Shown: positions 21,701 to 33,230 of the stretch, one piece after another
How positions within the stretch are numbered: position 1 is the stretch's first letter
How the letters are laid out: every line of letters starts with the position of its first letter
Assembly (NCBI GenBank): GCA_020536535.1
Contig: JAHLWZ010000524.1
Location: 715-37,670 of the forward strand
DNA length: 36,956 nt
Reading direction: 5' to 3'
Source: Pelomyxa schiedti
Lineage: Eukaryota > Evosea > Pelobiontida > Pelomyxidae
Position numbers and translations under genes: made by a program
The notes under the pieces: model-generated
Seen by the model: the letters and a program-made list of their open reading frames with translations, nothing else
What the model was told of the DNA's origin: nothing
Database searches by the model: none

Positions 21701-23789
21701 CTGGTTCTACCTTAGCACCTACAAAAGGCAAAAAGGTGTCTCACCAATGTCTGAATAACAGCTGGTACAAGATCACCGAAGTGAGTTCCCAGACAACCAG
21801 GGAGGGTTGCATTCAGCTCCTTCAGCACAGGGAACACACCAGCTTTTACCTGTAGGTTGATTTTAGAAAGTCGTTTTACCTTGCAACTTAAAAAGGAAAT
21901 AACCTTAGCTGAGCGAGACTTTAGGGCTCTTGCAAGACCAGCCAGGAAAGGCGTCACAATTTTTGCAAACAATCCAGACACTCTACGCAAAAGAATGAGA
22001 GGAAAAGTAAGGTAGCACGCTGTTACCGCGCTTCAGCTTCTTCATCATGAACAAAACTCTTTGCTTTGATGAAAGCAATCAAGGTTTGAAGCAAATCCAA
22101 CTGTATTTTTCAGTAATTTTAGTCGTCGATAATGGTTTGAAGCTGCACTAACCTTAACATCTTCAACTTTTTCTCCTTTAACCCTCCCAATTAATGCTGT
22201 TGCATGGCCTATTGGGAGATCAACCAGAACCTCGGGGTGGGATTGAAAAACAGCCCCTAGTGTCTTCACGGCCCCCTTTCGAACTCGGTATACAACGTCA
22301 TTATCATCGTCATCTGGTACTTCATCCTCTTCATCTTCTGCTGGCTCCTCCTCTTCCCTGAATAGGTTGTTAAAAATTAAGAGAAAAAGATGTGTGAACT
22401 CACTCTGGTTCCTCCTCCATGTCAGCGTCAGCAGCATCACCGTCATCAAAGAGAGGTTCGTATGAAACAAACTGGAAGCACAGCTCAAGGATATTAGGAA
22501 GGAAGGGAGTAATCTGCTTTGGGCAATACACTGCAAGAGAGGTAAAGGACTGCAAATATGTTAATGGCATTTCTCCTTTAGGAAAGTTACAGAGAAACAG
22601 TTTTCACGTGTTTCTTGATCAGAGGCCTTTGCGGATGTATGCTTTGCAATGTAGGGAACAATTCTGGCCAAGAAGGGTCCAAACCGATTACCAACAGAGT
22701 GGCTTACCAAAAATGTAAATTTGTTGGGGTCCAGTTGAGGATGGTAACCTTAAAACTCCCAGGCACTGAATGTTGGTACGAATGTTATCTGGACGGGTGG
22801 CAGCTTCTGCGGATCTGATAAGTTCCTGCATAAATGCCGTGAAGAGGTTATCTGGAACTACAACAACTAATTGTCCTGGTCTCCTATCAGTGAAGGACAA
22901 AGGATAGAGTCGCCATACCCAAGCAAGTAATAGCTCGTTTCTGAGTTGCACTGGAGCTCGAGGACACTTGTTTAAGAGCAGCATCCAGCAAAGGTTTGTG
23001 GAGCGCATTCATAGAGCGACCAAAGCGACGAATAAGTTCCGTAAGAATCTCCAGAGCGGCCATTTTGATGGGTTGAGATTCGGCCTAACTGGTGTTAGGT
23101 ACAAGCAATGAATTTTTGGCTTACAGTGGTAACAGCTTGAATTAATTTCGGCGCTTGTCTATCAAGAAGAACTTCGCGGATAACTGGTGAGGTGAGTGGC
23201 AGGTCGTTGATGATGTTCTGAATAAAAGTTAAAAAAAAATATGGAAGGAGTAAATTTGAGTTACTCGTAGAGCAATAGTAACGGTATCTCTGCTGTCATC
23301 ACTTCGGGGATCAATAAGATCCTCCATTAGTGAAAGAACTATTCTCTCAGTTTGGGCTCGATCAACGCGCTTAACGAGAGGACCAATGCTGAGGTACCAA
23401 GTTAGGAAGTGAGGTGCGGCCCGATAGGTGAGTACCATTTAATTGCTTGTTCTTGTACATTATTGTGTGTATCTTTCAGCAGTTGCATGACAGAATCCAC
23501 GACTTTCTGCGCGTCTTTAGAAAGGGACATGATGAAGGACAACGTAAATAAACCTTTTCCTGTGCTGGGTCAATTTTAAAAGTATCCTTTTCCAGTTCCC
23601 GAGCCAAGTCTCTTCCTGCCATGTCTCGGTAGTCATTATCTCTGTTTGCACACTACCGCCGTTGTTAGCAACAAATCCAAAGGAGGGGAGAAAAAAAAGT
23701 GCTTGCAAAAGGGTCGGGGAAATAATAATAAAATAAAAACCGGAACAACCACACACTTTGTCGTAGAAACCGGTGTATGAGAACGACAT
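18798..23789 (-). CDS. CAND1: CAND1, cullin-associated NEDD8-dissociated protein
   Basis: CAND1 wraps unneddylated cullin-RING cores and exchanges their substrate receptors, such as F-box proteins. The start at 23789 gives MSFSYTGFYDK; after an intron, NDYRDMAGRDLARELEKDTF, then KVVDSVMQLLKD and QEQAIKC, which is the CAND1 N-terminus in order. Next come IGPLVKRVDRAQTERIVLSL, the acidic linker EEPAEDEEDEVPDDDDNDVV followed by YRVRKGAVKTLGAVF (the hallmark acidic loop), and many HEAT repeats. Near the C-terminus are LKPHVDQITRLLFRHCDADD with TVAEVLGKLA, and a final ELLADKQIGEALKKLVA at 18798. There are more than fifteen short introns, most 35-60 nt. Length is close to the family norm of about 1,200 residues. 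The family call is firm; individual splice sites were not all checked. Confidence 0.92.
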
Positions 23790-24147
23790 TGTAGCGTAGT
23801 GTCTTCGTGCCCGGGCCTACCCTCAACACCAATGTTTTTTTTGTTTTTTTGAAGTTGGCAACTTTCCGTTTCTGAGGGTGTAAAAGGTTGATTGGCAACT
23901 TACTATCCCGGCAGATCATGGCACCAATGATTGAAGCACACACCCCCAATTGTGGGCCCCATCCAGCATTTCCCTCAATCTCGTGCGACCATCACAGGTG
24001 TCAAAAGTCAAAACAGAGTGTGGTGCAACGAATCAAACGAAAAAAAAAAAAACCAGAGTGTGGTGCGTGTGAGGGGTGTAGATCTCAGCGGGGGTTTGTG
24101 TAGCGACATATCACAGTAATCACATCAACGACACACGGTAACGTAAG
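23790..24147. promoter_or_regulatory. Divergent intergenic region CAND1/TMEM258
   Basis: 358 bases separate two divergent starts (23789 minus, 24148 plus), so this stretch carries both promoters and 5' UTRs. It contains an A-run at about 24040-24052 and a T-run at about 23836-23852. I see no specific regulatory motif that I can name. Confidence 0.4.
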
Positions 24148-24678
24148 ATGGAGATGGAGTTCACAAGGCCTGCGTACCCTGTGGTGCGAACAAAAACAAA
24201 CAAAAAAAACAACCCCAACAATGAATGCGGCTTTGTGACCTACATTGCTATTGTTATTAACCTTATGTAATAACAGTGTTTGGTTTGTTACACAATTAAT
24301 TGTGAAACATTTCCATACCACTACATCGCGGAATGACCTTCTTTTATTGTAGGTGCCATTGGCGTTGACACCGCTATTCAGTGTTATTTGTTTTGGCATT
24401 GGATTGTTCTTCGCCGCATGGCTTTTCGTGTAGGTACCCGAAGTGAATACTGATTCCGTTAACATGCCTTTTTATTTAGGGTAATTTCCTCGAAAAAAGG
24501 AACAAAGAAGGATGCAGGTCTCAAGACACCCAAAAAGACTGACGCTGCCACCACGACCGCAACTGGAGCCATCAAGTCAAATCCAATATTTGCCGAATTA
24601 CTGCTTGCCAGTGGTGCATCATTCTTCCTTGGCTGGGGATCCCTGTTCTTACTGCTGTGGACTGGTGTCTTTCTATGA
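24148..24678 (+). CDS. TMEM258: TMEM258/OST5, oligosaccharyltransferase small subunit
   Basis: Three exons (24148-24183, 24353-24429, 24480-24678) join exactly to a 103-residue protein. It reads MEMEFTRPAYPVVPLAL, a first membrane helix FSVICFGIGLFFAAWLFVVI, a Lys/Thr/Ala-rich loop, then AELLLASGASFFLGWGSLFL and LLLWTGVFL. TMEM258 (yeast Ost5) is a two-helix ER membrane subunit of the N-glycan transferase, with a typical length of about 79 residues. The order RYxxPV-like start, FFxAWxFV, ELLxxxxASxFxGxG and LFLLLWxG matches the family throughout. The extra length is a loop of about 25 residues between the helices. The splice choice at 24429 (GT|GTAGGT) avoids an in-frame TAG and restores the reading frame. 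Confidence 0.9.
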
Positions 24679-24886
24679 CCATTTTGGTTCACTCTATACT
24701 ACAGTATGTAGCAGAAGAAGAATAAATGCACAATTTTTGTGCAATAGGAATTCTCTCTGAATGAAGTTCCAAAATCATACTTCAATAATTATTGCAGGTG
24801 TATGCCAGTTTTCTATTTTTTGCGCACTTTTATACAAGTGGTGCTGTGTGGTGACTTTTTTCTTTTTCTGTATCTTTGGTGTGTTG

Positions 24887-25969
24887 TTAGTTGTTTGGTG
24901 GCAGAATCCCCGTTCCAAACAGTATAGCAAGTATCACAACAATCAGAACAACCTTTTTTGGTTAATTAATTTCGGCACTGTTAGTTATTTGTTTTAGTCA
25001 TACCGCACAACCACCTGCAAGGATAATGGTCCATTTTAGATTCCTTCTGCACATTGCCTTCTTAAGCCGTTCACTCTTCAATTTAAATTGATGGGAGTTG
25101 GAACTGAGGTCCTCTGTTTGTTCAACAAGCAACTCAATCCGGTCTCCTCGTTCTAAGACCTTATCTGGCAGTTTTTGCATAGTATCAAATTAGTTTAAAG
25201 TTGTCAAAAGAATTAGGGAACCTATGTTTGTCACCATAATTTGTTTTACATTTTCAACTTCCGCTCTTACTGCTTCTATTTGATTACCGGCTTGTGCATT
25301 TGCAGAGAAGAACTCCTTATGAAATCATTACTATTATTCAAAAGAAGAGGAAAGAGTATATGAACCATTTGTTCCTTTAGAACACGGGCAAAGGCTTCGT
25401 AATTTTTTGGGTTTTGAGCTGTTACCGGGTTCTTCAAGGCAGTAGAATAAGTGCCTAAAAATCTAGATACAGAAATGGGCACGTCTAGGTACATTCCCCT
25501 CTTATTACCTTAGAACTACCTTTTGGAGATATCATCCAAAAAAATAAATGGTCTCGTGTGTCCTGGGGTAAAGTTAGATGATCAGAATCAATCCAAGGAG
25601 TACCAATAGATTCATCAGCTAATGTCATAAAGATAATGCCATTCTCGTCTCCCACGCAGTGAAATACATACCTAGTTACAATTTAAGCCGAGCGGTTTTC
25701 TTCCTAAGGAGGACTACAAGAAAACAAATACCCTTGGTAAGCATAGGACTTTGGTTTAGTAACATCAGTGAGTGCCCAGTTCGTTAGAATCCGACGCGCA
25801 ATTTCTATTAACAAATGTTAATACCAATACTATTCGCCCTTGGTTTGCATAGAAACGAACCTGAGAATGTACCCCTGAATGGGGAATATTCAACCAAAGG
25901 TACAGCACCAGCAGCCACAACTGTATACACCAAATTACCCCCTCCTCCACTATTAGAAGTACCACTCAT
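24887..25969 (-). CDS. VAMP7-type longin R-SNARE
   Basis: VAMP7-like SNAREs drive fusion at late endosomes, lysosomes and the plasma membrane. The start at 25969 opens a longin domain (NLVYTVVAAGAVPLVEYSPF, later YVFHCVGDENGIIFMTLADE). The SNARE motif follows: VENVKQIMVTNI, then after an intron DKVLERGDRIELLVEQTEDL with the zero-layer Arg in LERG, and LKSERLKKAMCRRNLKW. The membrane anchor is split by an intron: TIILAGGCAV at the end of one exon, and VVLIVVILAILFGTGILPPNN in the last exon (24952-24887), joined in phase 0 with donor GCG|GTATGA at 25004. Read without this intron, the protein would stop at 24998 with half an anchor. Its 3' end converges with TMEM258, 208 bases away. Confidence 0.88.
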
Positions 25970-26121
25970 CACTCCAAATAACCTATTGAATTCAAAACTG
26001 TGTGCTCGATCTTTTTTGATGATGGGGCGGCACCAAGAAAACAACCGAAAAAATTCAAAAAGGGGGTGATTCTTGTTGTTTGATTGTAATAATGGTTAGC
26101 ACAAAATGTATGTGGTTGCGG

Positions 26122-28515
26122 TCAGTCAGTCGATGTGCGGTACAGAAGCTTGTCCACTCCGTCCATTACTAGTAGAAGTGCTTGTGTTTGTTTGAGCGCA
26201 ACAGCTCGGGCCATGTCACATACGCTGCTGAGGAACTCGCTATCTGACAGCATTGCAGAGAGCGGAACTACGCTCGCGGGTGTGGTGTCATCCGCGCATC
26301 GCGAGTGGAGTACTGAAAGGAGCTGGACTGTCGCGTCGAAGTGCGGAGCGTTCCTCTGTAGCCCGCACGCGGCAATGTATCTTTCACTGCTGACGATGTG
26401 GCTGTTCTGCGGCTTCACGATGAACACCTCTTCAAATAGCAGAGCGAGAACGTAGAGGAGGGACACGGTCAGGTGAGAGAACTGTGTGGTGTAAGTGTTG
26501 TAGTTCCGCTGATGAAAAAAGGAAATTACCGTGTCAAATAATTTGCAGACAAAGGTTCCTCCAGCTTTCAAGCATGAAAGGGCCGTAACAACTTCACTTA
26601 AAATCAATCTACCGGTGACAAGTTCCTGCAAATTCTCCATGTGCTTTCCGGTTTCACTATCTTGTCTGATAGTAAAATCACCATCTGACACAACCAAATC
26701 CACTCCACTCCCCCTCCTATCGCACTCTCTTTTCAATTCCTTGGCTACCTCAGCAATATTCTTTGGATTGTAGATATTGCCGGTGCCATCTCTGCCTCTC
26801 AGTGCCCTCCATCTCTTATTTTGTGATAGTTGCGGGAACCACCATTTATTGTCAGGAGCACCGGCATCACGGCTGAGGGTTACGCCCCAGCCATAGGATG
26901 GTTGTGGGGCTCTATTTAAGAGCACTTGTGAAAAAGCGCCGGGTCCTCCACAAAGGTCAAGGAAGGTCAGACCTGTTCCAGAATTTAAAAAGAGATCAAC
27001 TTCTTCCTGAATCTTATATAGAAGTTATTGTTTGTGTTGAAAAACTGAGTAGTAATTTACACTGTCGTATACCTGCCATAATTTATCTCCATCTCGATTT
27101 GCATATTGCTTTGCACGCCTGTCGTGTTGGAATATCGCCTCCCGGATTGTTTGGTAAGCACTATAACTGCCATTGTCCCACACTGAATCCATCCTGGTCT
27201 TTTGTTTCCACAAACCCTCCACCACTTCTACTGGGCACCATGACCCAACTAACATCCTTTTTTCATCCCAAATAGAAGCTTGCCTCAGGTCCTCATGATT
27301 CTCAACAGTTTCCATCACTTCTGGCACATCTCCCTTGGGGTCTGCTACACGTGTCTCCACGACATTCGCTTTATCTTCAAAAACCTCGCCTTCCTCTTTT
27401 TCCTCATCTTTTGTAGGTTCTTTTGCCTCTGTGGGTTCTGGCTTGTTAACTCGTTTTCTGGTGATCAACAGGCCTTGAATCATGGACTGGGCATTAAACC
27501 TGGAAAAGTCAGATATTCTCACTCTCATGCACTCCGTTCTTTCTCTTGGTGCACTTTTCCTAGCAATTTGTGCAACTTCCTCCACAACCTTGCTGCTGTA
27601 GCTCCCCATACCTCCTCCGCTGCTTAGGGCACCCATTCTATGAGAAGACATAGATGAAGAAGGTACCCTCCGATTTTTGGAAACGGGCTGCAGAGTTGAA
27701 TCTGGGGGAACATCACCCTCACGCGGTCGCTTCCTGGATGCCGCGGCATCATCTGCAGCGTCGGCATTAGTGTCTGATATGGCGGAAGAAGCCTTTCTTT
27801 CCTTCACCTGTCTTAATGATATAATGTTCCTCTTCACAGTCGGGGCGCGGCTCGCAACGGCAGTTGCCGCGGCACTGCCAGAAGTGCTGCTCTCAACGAC
27901 CGAGCCCCGCGAACTCCGCTCTCGTTCTCGTTCATCTCCCCTATCGGTGCTGGGAGACGAAACACTAGGCTCAACCGCCAAACACGCCTCCTGCTGTTGC
28001 TGCGGCTGCTGAGGACGAGGCAGTTTCTCGCTGTTCTCTTCCTTGTGCGGTTGTCGCTCCACCCCTTCCGCGCTCCCACCGTCGCCGGCTTCTTTAGCTG
28101 CATCGGGCACAGCGTCGTCGCCGCCCTGCAGCTCGCCGTCTTCCTTTCCACCGCCGACGCCGACGTCACCGCGGGTCTCGGTCTCCTGCCTGGCGGTCTC
28201 CCCGTAGATCTCGCCACCGCCACCGTCGCGGTTGTCGGTGTCGTCGCTTTTCGCCTTGTCGCCGTCGCCGTCTCCTCCCATTTCCGCGATCTCCGGGGCG
28301 TCTGTTTCCGTCGCGTTCGGTGCAACGGTGTCGGTTTGGGGCGGGGGCGGGGGCGTTTGCAGGGCGCGATCCGATCCGTCGCTTTCAATCGCGGCCTCAC
28401 ACACGTCTTCCGTCGGCGGGGCACCCGTCTCCTCCTCTTCTTCTTGCCTCTCGTTGTCCTCCCGCTGCTCTGTCGTCTCGTCGTCGTCTCCTCCTCCTTC
28501 CGGCCGCGTGTCCAT
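26122..28515 (-). CDS. CMTR1: Cap-1 mRNA 2'-O-ribose methyltransferase (CMTR1 type)
   Basis: This enzyme methylates the first transcribed nucleotide of capped mRNA, using S-adenosylmethionine, in the nucleus. The start at 28515 gives about 330 residues of Glu/Asp/Gly/Pro-rich, low-complexity sequence. The conserved part then begins: DNGSYSAYQTIREAIFQ, SAM motif I TFLDLCGGPGAFSQVLLNR, the insert GRDGTGNIYNPKNI, VDLVVSDGDF with the catalytic Asp, NLQELVTGRLILSEVVTALS, FVCKLFD with the catalytic Lys, and IVKPQNSHIVSSERYIAACG. Two introns were placed: one near 27025-26990 and one of about 48 nt inside the catalytic domain after KLFDT. Human CMTR1 also has a G-patch at the N-terminus and a WW domain at the C-terminus; I see neither. 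It is divergent from POLA2. Confidence 0.88.
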
Positions 28516-28697
28516 CGCTCTGCGTTTGCAAATACAAGAAAAAAAATGATTGGGGGGCCTGAACCACCAGATCTGGGCAGGGGAGTGGTGTCAACCAGTG
28601 ACAGGGGTTAGGCATCTGTGCCCGGCGGGTGGGGTTTCGTTGAGTTCCCCGGGCATCAGGGCAGATCTCAAATCAAAAACCCAAAGACGATACGGAT
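28516..28697. promoter_or_regulatory. Divergent promoter region CMTR1/POLA2
   Basis: 182 bases lie between the minus-strand start at 28515 and the plus-strand start at 28698, so the two genes probably share a bidirectional promoter. A short A-run lies next to the CMTR1 start. No motif was identified. Confidence 0.4.
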
Positions 28698-31155
28698 ATG
28701 ACGGACGGGAGCGGTGGTGACGGTGCCAACGTGCGAGAGAAAAGGGAGAGTATGAGGGTGGCACTTGAGGGCGAGGAGATGCAGGTGTCGCAGCCTCACT
28801 ACGATTACGTGCTGTCAAAGTGTGAGTGTTTTGCTTAGCGGGGTTCTGCCCCTCCCCATCCCTCTTTTTTTCTTTTGGCTGTTTCGTTTCAGTGTTGGGT
28901 TGTTTGTTTGTTAGTGATAAATGGGGACACAGGTATTGAGCTGTCGGATTATTTTGAACTGTCGCAAGAAACTTTGGTTGTCAAGTTACAAGCTTTCAGA
29001 ATCAACAGGAAAATGCCCCCGGTATTTCCTCGTCTTGCCTTGAAGCTTCCTGCTCAATGTCTTAGCATTGTCAATCTAGGAGAGCCCAATAACTATGGAT
29101 GAAATAAACGCATTCAGTGCCGATCTCCGAGCAAAACAGCCCCAGGTTGTGCGAAGACTCCCACCAAGGCAACCGCAACTCTCTTCAGCTGCTGCTCCCG
29201 TGTCCCGTGTGCCCTCTGCCGTTCAAATTGATGTATTCCTTCAAATTTTTGTTACCAAACCCACCCGTAATCAGGATGACTTGATTCAAGCAATGATGGA
29301 CACGGCAGTTTTTATGTATCAGCACGGATTATTGTATTTATGAAACTAATTCCAATGAAGTGATGAGTACAAAAACCGACCAGAGAAAGGACAACTTGTT
29401 GGAGAATTTAATTTTCCCACAAACACCTCAATTCCGTTACTTGTCTCTGCAGAGACAAGGACAAGGCCTCAAGTGGCATTTGACTCTACTTGCGTTATGA
29501 AGCCTTACAGATATGGTTATGATTTGCTGGACAAAAAATTCGATGGTAATTTGTCCCTCGTTTGCAACAACACTTTAAATGTGTTTTTATTTGTTTGAAG
29601 CGGAACTAATTGTCCAGCATTATTCAGGCGCCTCAAGGTGTTGGGACGGGCATTTACCAAAGACTTGAATATGAAATTCTCTGTATCATTTGATGAAATC
29701 TCTCAAGTAAAAAATGAAGTGCCCATTATTGCTCTGTTTACCAACCATCCTCAGGACGAGTCCAGTCCAGTTGCGGCACTTGTATCCTACAGTGTGGCTG
29801 AAAGCTCCTTCACACCTCACAATGTGGTGTTGCAAAGTCACGCTTCCAGATTGCCACTGGTTCTTGGGTGAGTGATCCAAATTCTGAAATATCCCTTTAA
29901 TCCACTCAGAGGGAGCGAACTAAGTTACAATCTCTTTCCCGGCCAAGTTATTCTTGTCAATGGGTCCAACCGTGGTGTTATAAACCCAACCGATATCAAG
30001 ATTGTGAGTGACTGTACCATTTCAACACCATTCCTCTTACACGCGTGCAAACAGGGAACACCAGCTCCGCTTTTCCCTCTTGCCGCCACTCTGGCTCGAA
30101 GCTATTCCCTGATAGTGGCCGCGGGACCCTTTGCACCCACTCCGGATGCATACTCTGACTCACCCATTTCCTTTGAACCCCTGAGCGATCTTCTGAAATA
30201 TGTAGATGATTCACTTCCAGATATTGTGATACTGGTACCTATCAATTCGCTCGTTCGTGGGAACTAACAGCGATGTAATATCTTCAGGTAGGACCCTTCA
30301 TCGATGCACAGAATCCGACCCTCAGATACCAGACAACTGATTCCGAAACCATTTTCATAAATTCTGTTGTCAAACCAATCCAGAAGGTAATAAACGATTT
30401 CTGTGGAAGTTGACGCCTCACATCCAAAAGATGGCAAGCAAACACACCAACACGCACTTTGTCATGGTGCCCTCACTGAATGACTTGGCGCATCCTCACT
30501 GTGTGCTCCCACAACCACCTTTCCCTTCCGTATTTTTCGGGACGAACCAGGTTTGCTCCCAATCACACTCTATGACTTGACTAACCAATGACACAGTTGC
30601 TATCTCTTGCCTCCAATCCATGCACAATGGAAGTTGACACTGCTTTTTCCATTGGAGTGACATCGGTTGACATTTTATCTGACTTGAACACAAATACCAT
30701 CATCAAGTCTTCCACACCCACAGACCGCACCTCTGCGTTGGTGAAGCACATCCTGCTTCAGAGAAGGTTTCTTTTCCTCCACCGACTATATAAATACCAC
30801 CGGTAACTCATTTCTGCTTCAGTTTCTACCCGCTGTTCCCACCGGAAGAAGGTGTCAACCTGGATGGCGACCGCATGGACTCACTGACAATGTCAAAAAC
30901 TCCAAGTGTTCTCGTTCTGCCGTCCGCACTCGGCCCCTTTGCCGAGGTATGCACACAACCAACCACAACCGCGTACTGCATCTAACTTCTGATCAGATGG
31001 TTGAAGGGTCTCTGTGCATCAACCCAGGCCGCATCACCAAAGGCGCATATGGTGGTACCTTTGCACACATCACAATCACACCCCACCAGCACCAGCAGGA
31101 ACAATACAATACCCCACCACAACCGCAATTCAACACCAAAATACTAAAAATATGA
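28698..31155 (+). CDS. POLA2: DNA polymerase alpha subunit B (POLA2)
   Basis: POLA2 is the non-catalytic B subunit that tethers primase to DNA polymerase alpha. The start at 28698 (MTDGSGGDGANVREKRES) opens a variable N-terminal region that splices to GIELSDYFELSQETLVVKLQ and then MDEINAFSADLRAKQ. The OB-fold and phosphoesterase-like core follow in family order: YRYGYDLLDKKFD, PIIALFTNHPQ, YNLFPGQVILVNGSNRGV, LIVAAGPFAPTPD, DIVILVGPFIDAQNP, FVMVPSLNDLAHPHCVLPQP, CTMEVDTAFSIGVTSVDILS, LVKHILLQRSFYPLFPPEEG, VLVLPSALGPFAE, then CINPGRITKGAYGGTFAHIT. The last residues (KILKI, stop 31155) parallel the usual VQVVRI end. About twelve introns of 40-70 nt join in phase. The N-terminal exons are the least certain. 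Confidence 0.92.
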
Positions 31156-31326
31156 GAGGGATCCCATAAAATCTGTGGCGTGCCACAATTACAACAGCCT
31201 AACTTTCTGGGAACTGGAAGTTGGTCACGGACCAATCGCCGCAACGCTTGTCACCTCGTTGTCCACCCGCGATCCCGAGATTGATCGGGGTCATTGGCGC
31301 TTGGCCCTTTCCCTAGCAGTGTCATT

Positions 31327-33230
31327 ATGGGAGACGAAGACGACCCCCCCACGCGGTGACGTGGCCGTCGCTCCCACATTTTGGCCCAACAGGCCAACCC
31401 TTACGACAGCTAGCAACCACGCCCACGACCAATGGCCCTGCCCTGAGCTTTGTTTTTTTCACATCGCATCAAAGGCAGATCAGTTCACACATTTTTGGAA
31501 TTTGCCGGTGCTGCGGCAACCAATCCACTTGGCTTGCAAGCGGGATGAAGAAAGGGGAGGATCTCCTTCTCCCGAGCACATCGGCTGCTCATGGGACATC
31601 GACAACAGCTAGTAGTACTACTAGAACTGCTTCTGCTTCTGCTTCTGCTTCGACCGAGAACGGCGAAGATGGGACTGGGCACGTGGTGGGAATGATGCAA
31701 GACCCCGTCTCGATCTCGATCCCACCAATTTCCACCAATTCAAGCTCTCAGGATGATTTTATTTCCCTCTCTGAGTATGGTGGTGCTGACTGGCGCAGTT
31801 TTGAGGTTCATTCTCCTTTTTATTTATATATTGCAATATATATCCACCATTCATCTCACGTTTTTCATTTTGTCAGAACTCTCTTGTTGTTACAAAGAAC
31901 CCAACTCCTGTTACTGCAACCTGCGACTCTAGTCACGAGCCTGATCAAACAGTTACGCAACAGCTTAGTGAAGGACATCAGCACATTGATTTTTCTCAGC
32001 CTATATCTTATCATCACCCACAAAGAAAAAGAGGACGCTACACCGGCTTCCATTCATCACAACCACAAGAAAACCATCCCAATGATAGCAAGGCCCATAA
32101 CAAAAACAAGCTGGGCACTACAACTACAGCAGCCTCCAAACCTACTACAATAAGAAGTCCGGCTGCACTGGTGAAGAAGAACAAGCAACACTGTGAGAAG
32201 TACACCGCGATCTTGAATTCAAGTACAACTTCCACGACATCCTTCAGCACCTCTGAGGTTCCAACCTTTTTCCCCACCCCGTGTTTGATTCGCAACAATA
32301 TCTACACAGCCTGAGGAGTGTAAACTGTCTCCATATTTGACCCCAGAGGACGCCCTCAACTACAAGGAGTTAGCGATTAGGAAGCAGGAGTATCTTGACA
32401 AGGCCCACACCTCTGATAGCATAATAATAGCCTCAACTATTCCATTGTAAATAAAATCTCATTGTAGGTTGAAAATGCAGCCGGGCCGATTCCTGGTTAT
32501 AACCCGGCACCCGATACTTCAGTGTGTACAACTAACCGCATCACAAAGTAAATGGTCAAAAAGGTACCTGAAGAAAAGGAAGAACAGTATCAGCTGGATT
32601 CGTTTATTCTGAATTGCATGAAACTTAGGGGTTTTCCCCAGCTTACACATGAGTAACACATGGGAATCCAACAATATACCTTACTTTCACAGGTTCGAAA
32701 AGAAAAGTGGAGTCTTCTTTGATGGTGCCCATTTCAGAAGCTTAATTGAAACGTTGAAGTTCTCTGAATCCAAAGATTACATCTCCGCCTTCACCCGGTA
32801 CTTTTTCACAGTGAAGCACCTTTGGTTTAACCAAAGTAGTCTTACACCAGTAGCCGTTTCTGTGTTTTCCGCATTTGAATCTCTGTTGCATGATCCAGAA
32901 GAGTGTGCTGATTGATTGCAACTAACTTCTTCTTGCTGACTCTATATCGGGTACCAGCCACCATTAATAATATTGTCACTAACTCGTCTAGATGGTCCTG
33001 GTGAAGCTGTGAAGCAACTCTTCAAGTGGATGGATCAAAAGATAATCCAACCAGAGTTACAGTCCAAGCAAAAGTTGCCAACTCTCACTCACTCTGAAAT
33101 TGCCACAATTCTGCACACCTTAAATCAAGCCACAGAACCAAACCCAAACAGTGTCAGTCCAAAATCAACAGAAATCACTCAACCACAGCAACCCCTGCAG
33201 TCCCTTTCTCTAGAAAAGAAAAACACATAA
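31327..33230 (+). CDS. Largely disordered protein with a LisH-CTLH-like segment
   Basis: The start at 31327 (MGDEDDPPTR) splices in phase to a Thr/Ser-rich stretch (GTSTTASSTTRTASASASAS), then QDDFISLSEYGGADWRSFE. An intron leads to NSLVVTKNPTPVTATCDSSH and a basic, Asn/Thr-rich part. Next come YLTPEDALNYKELAIRKQEY and, after further introns, a folded segment QLDSFILNCMKLRGFPQLTH|EFEKKSGVFFDGAHFRSLIE followed by YISAFTRYF. That pattern resembles the LisH-CTLH module of TOPLESS-type corepressors. The end is EAVKQLFKWMDQKI and a Gln/Pro/Ser tail, with the stop at 33230. One junction near 32450 did not resolve cleanly in phase, so that part is uncertain. There is no confident family name. A transcription or chromatin role is a guess from composition and the LisH-like segment. 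Confidence 0.55.

Noticed and set aside
24998-25180. VAMP7 ending at 24998 with half a membrane anchor
   Set aside because: An in-phase intron with donor GCG|GTATGA leads to a last exon that completes the hydrophobic anchor, so the early stop is intronic.
27997-28611. 204-codon plus-strand open frame
   Set aside because: It is antisense to the Glu/Asp/Gly-rich N-terminus of the CMTR1-type gene, with no conserved motif. The sense strand continues in frame into a recognised enzyme.
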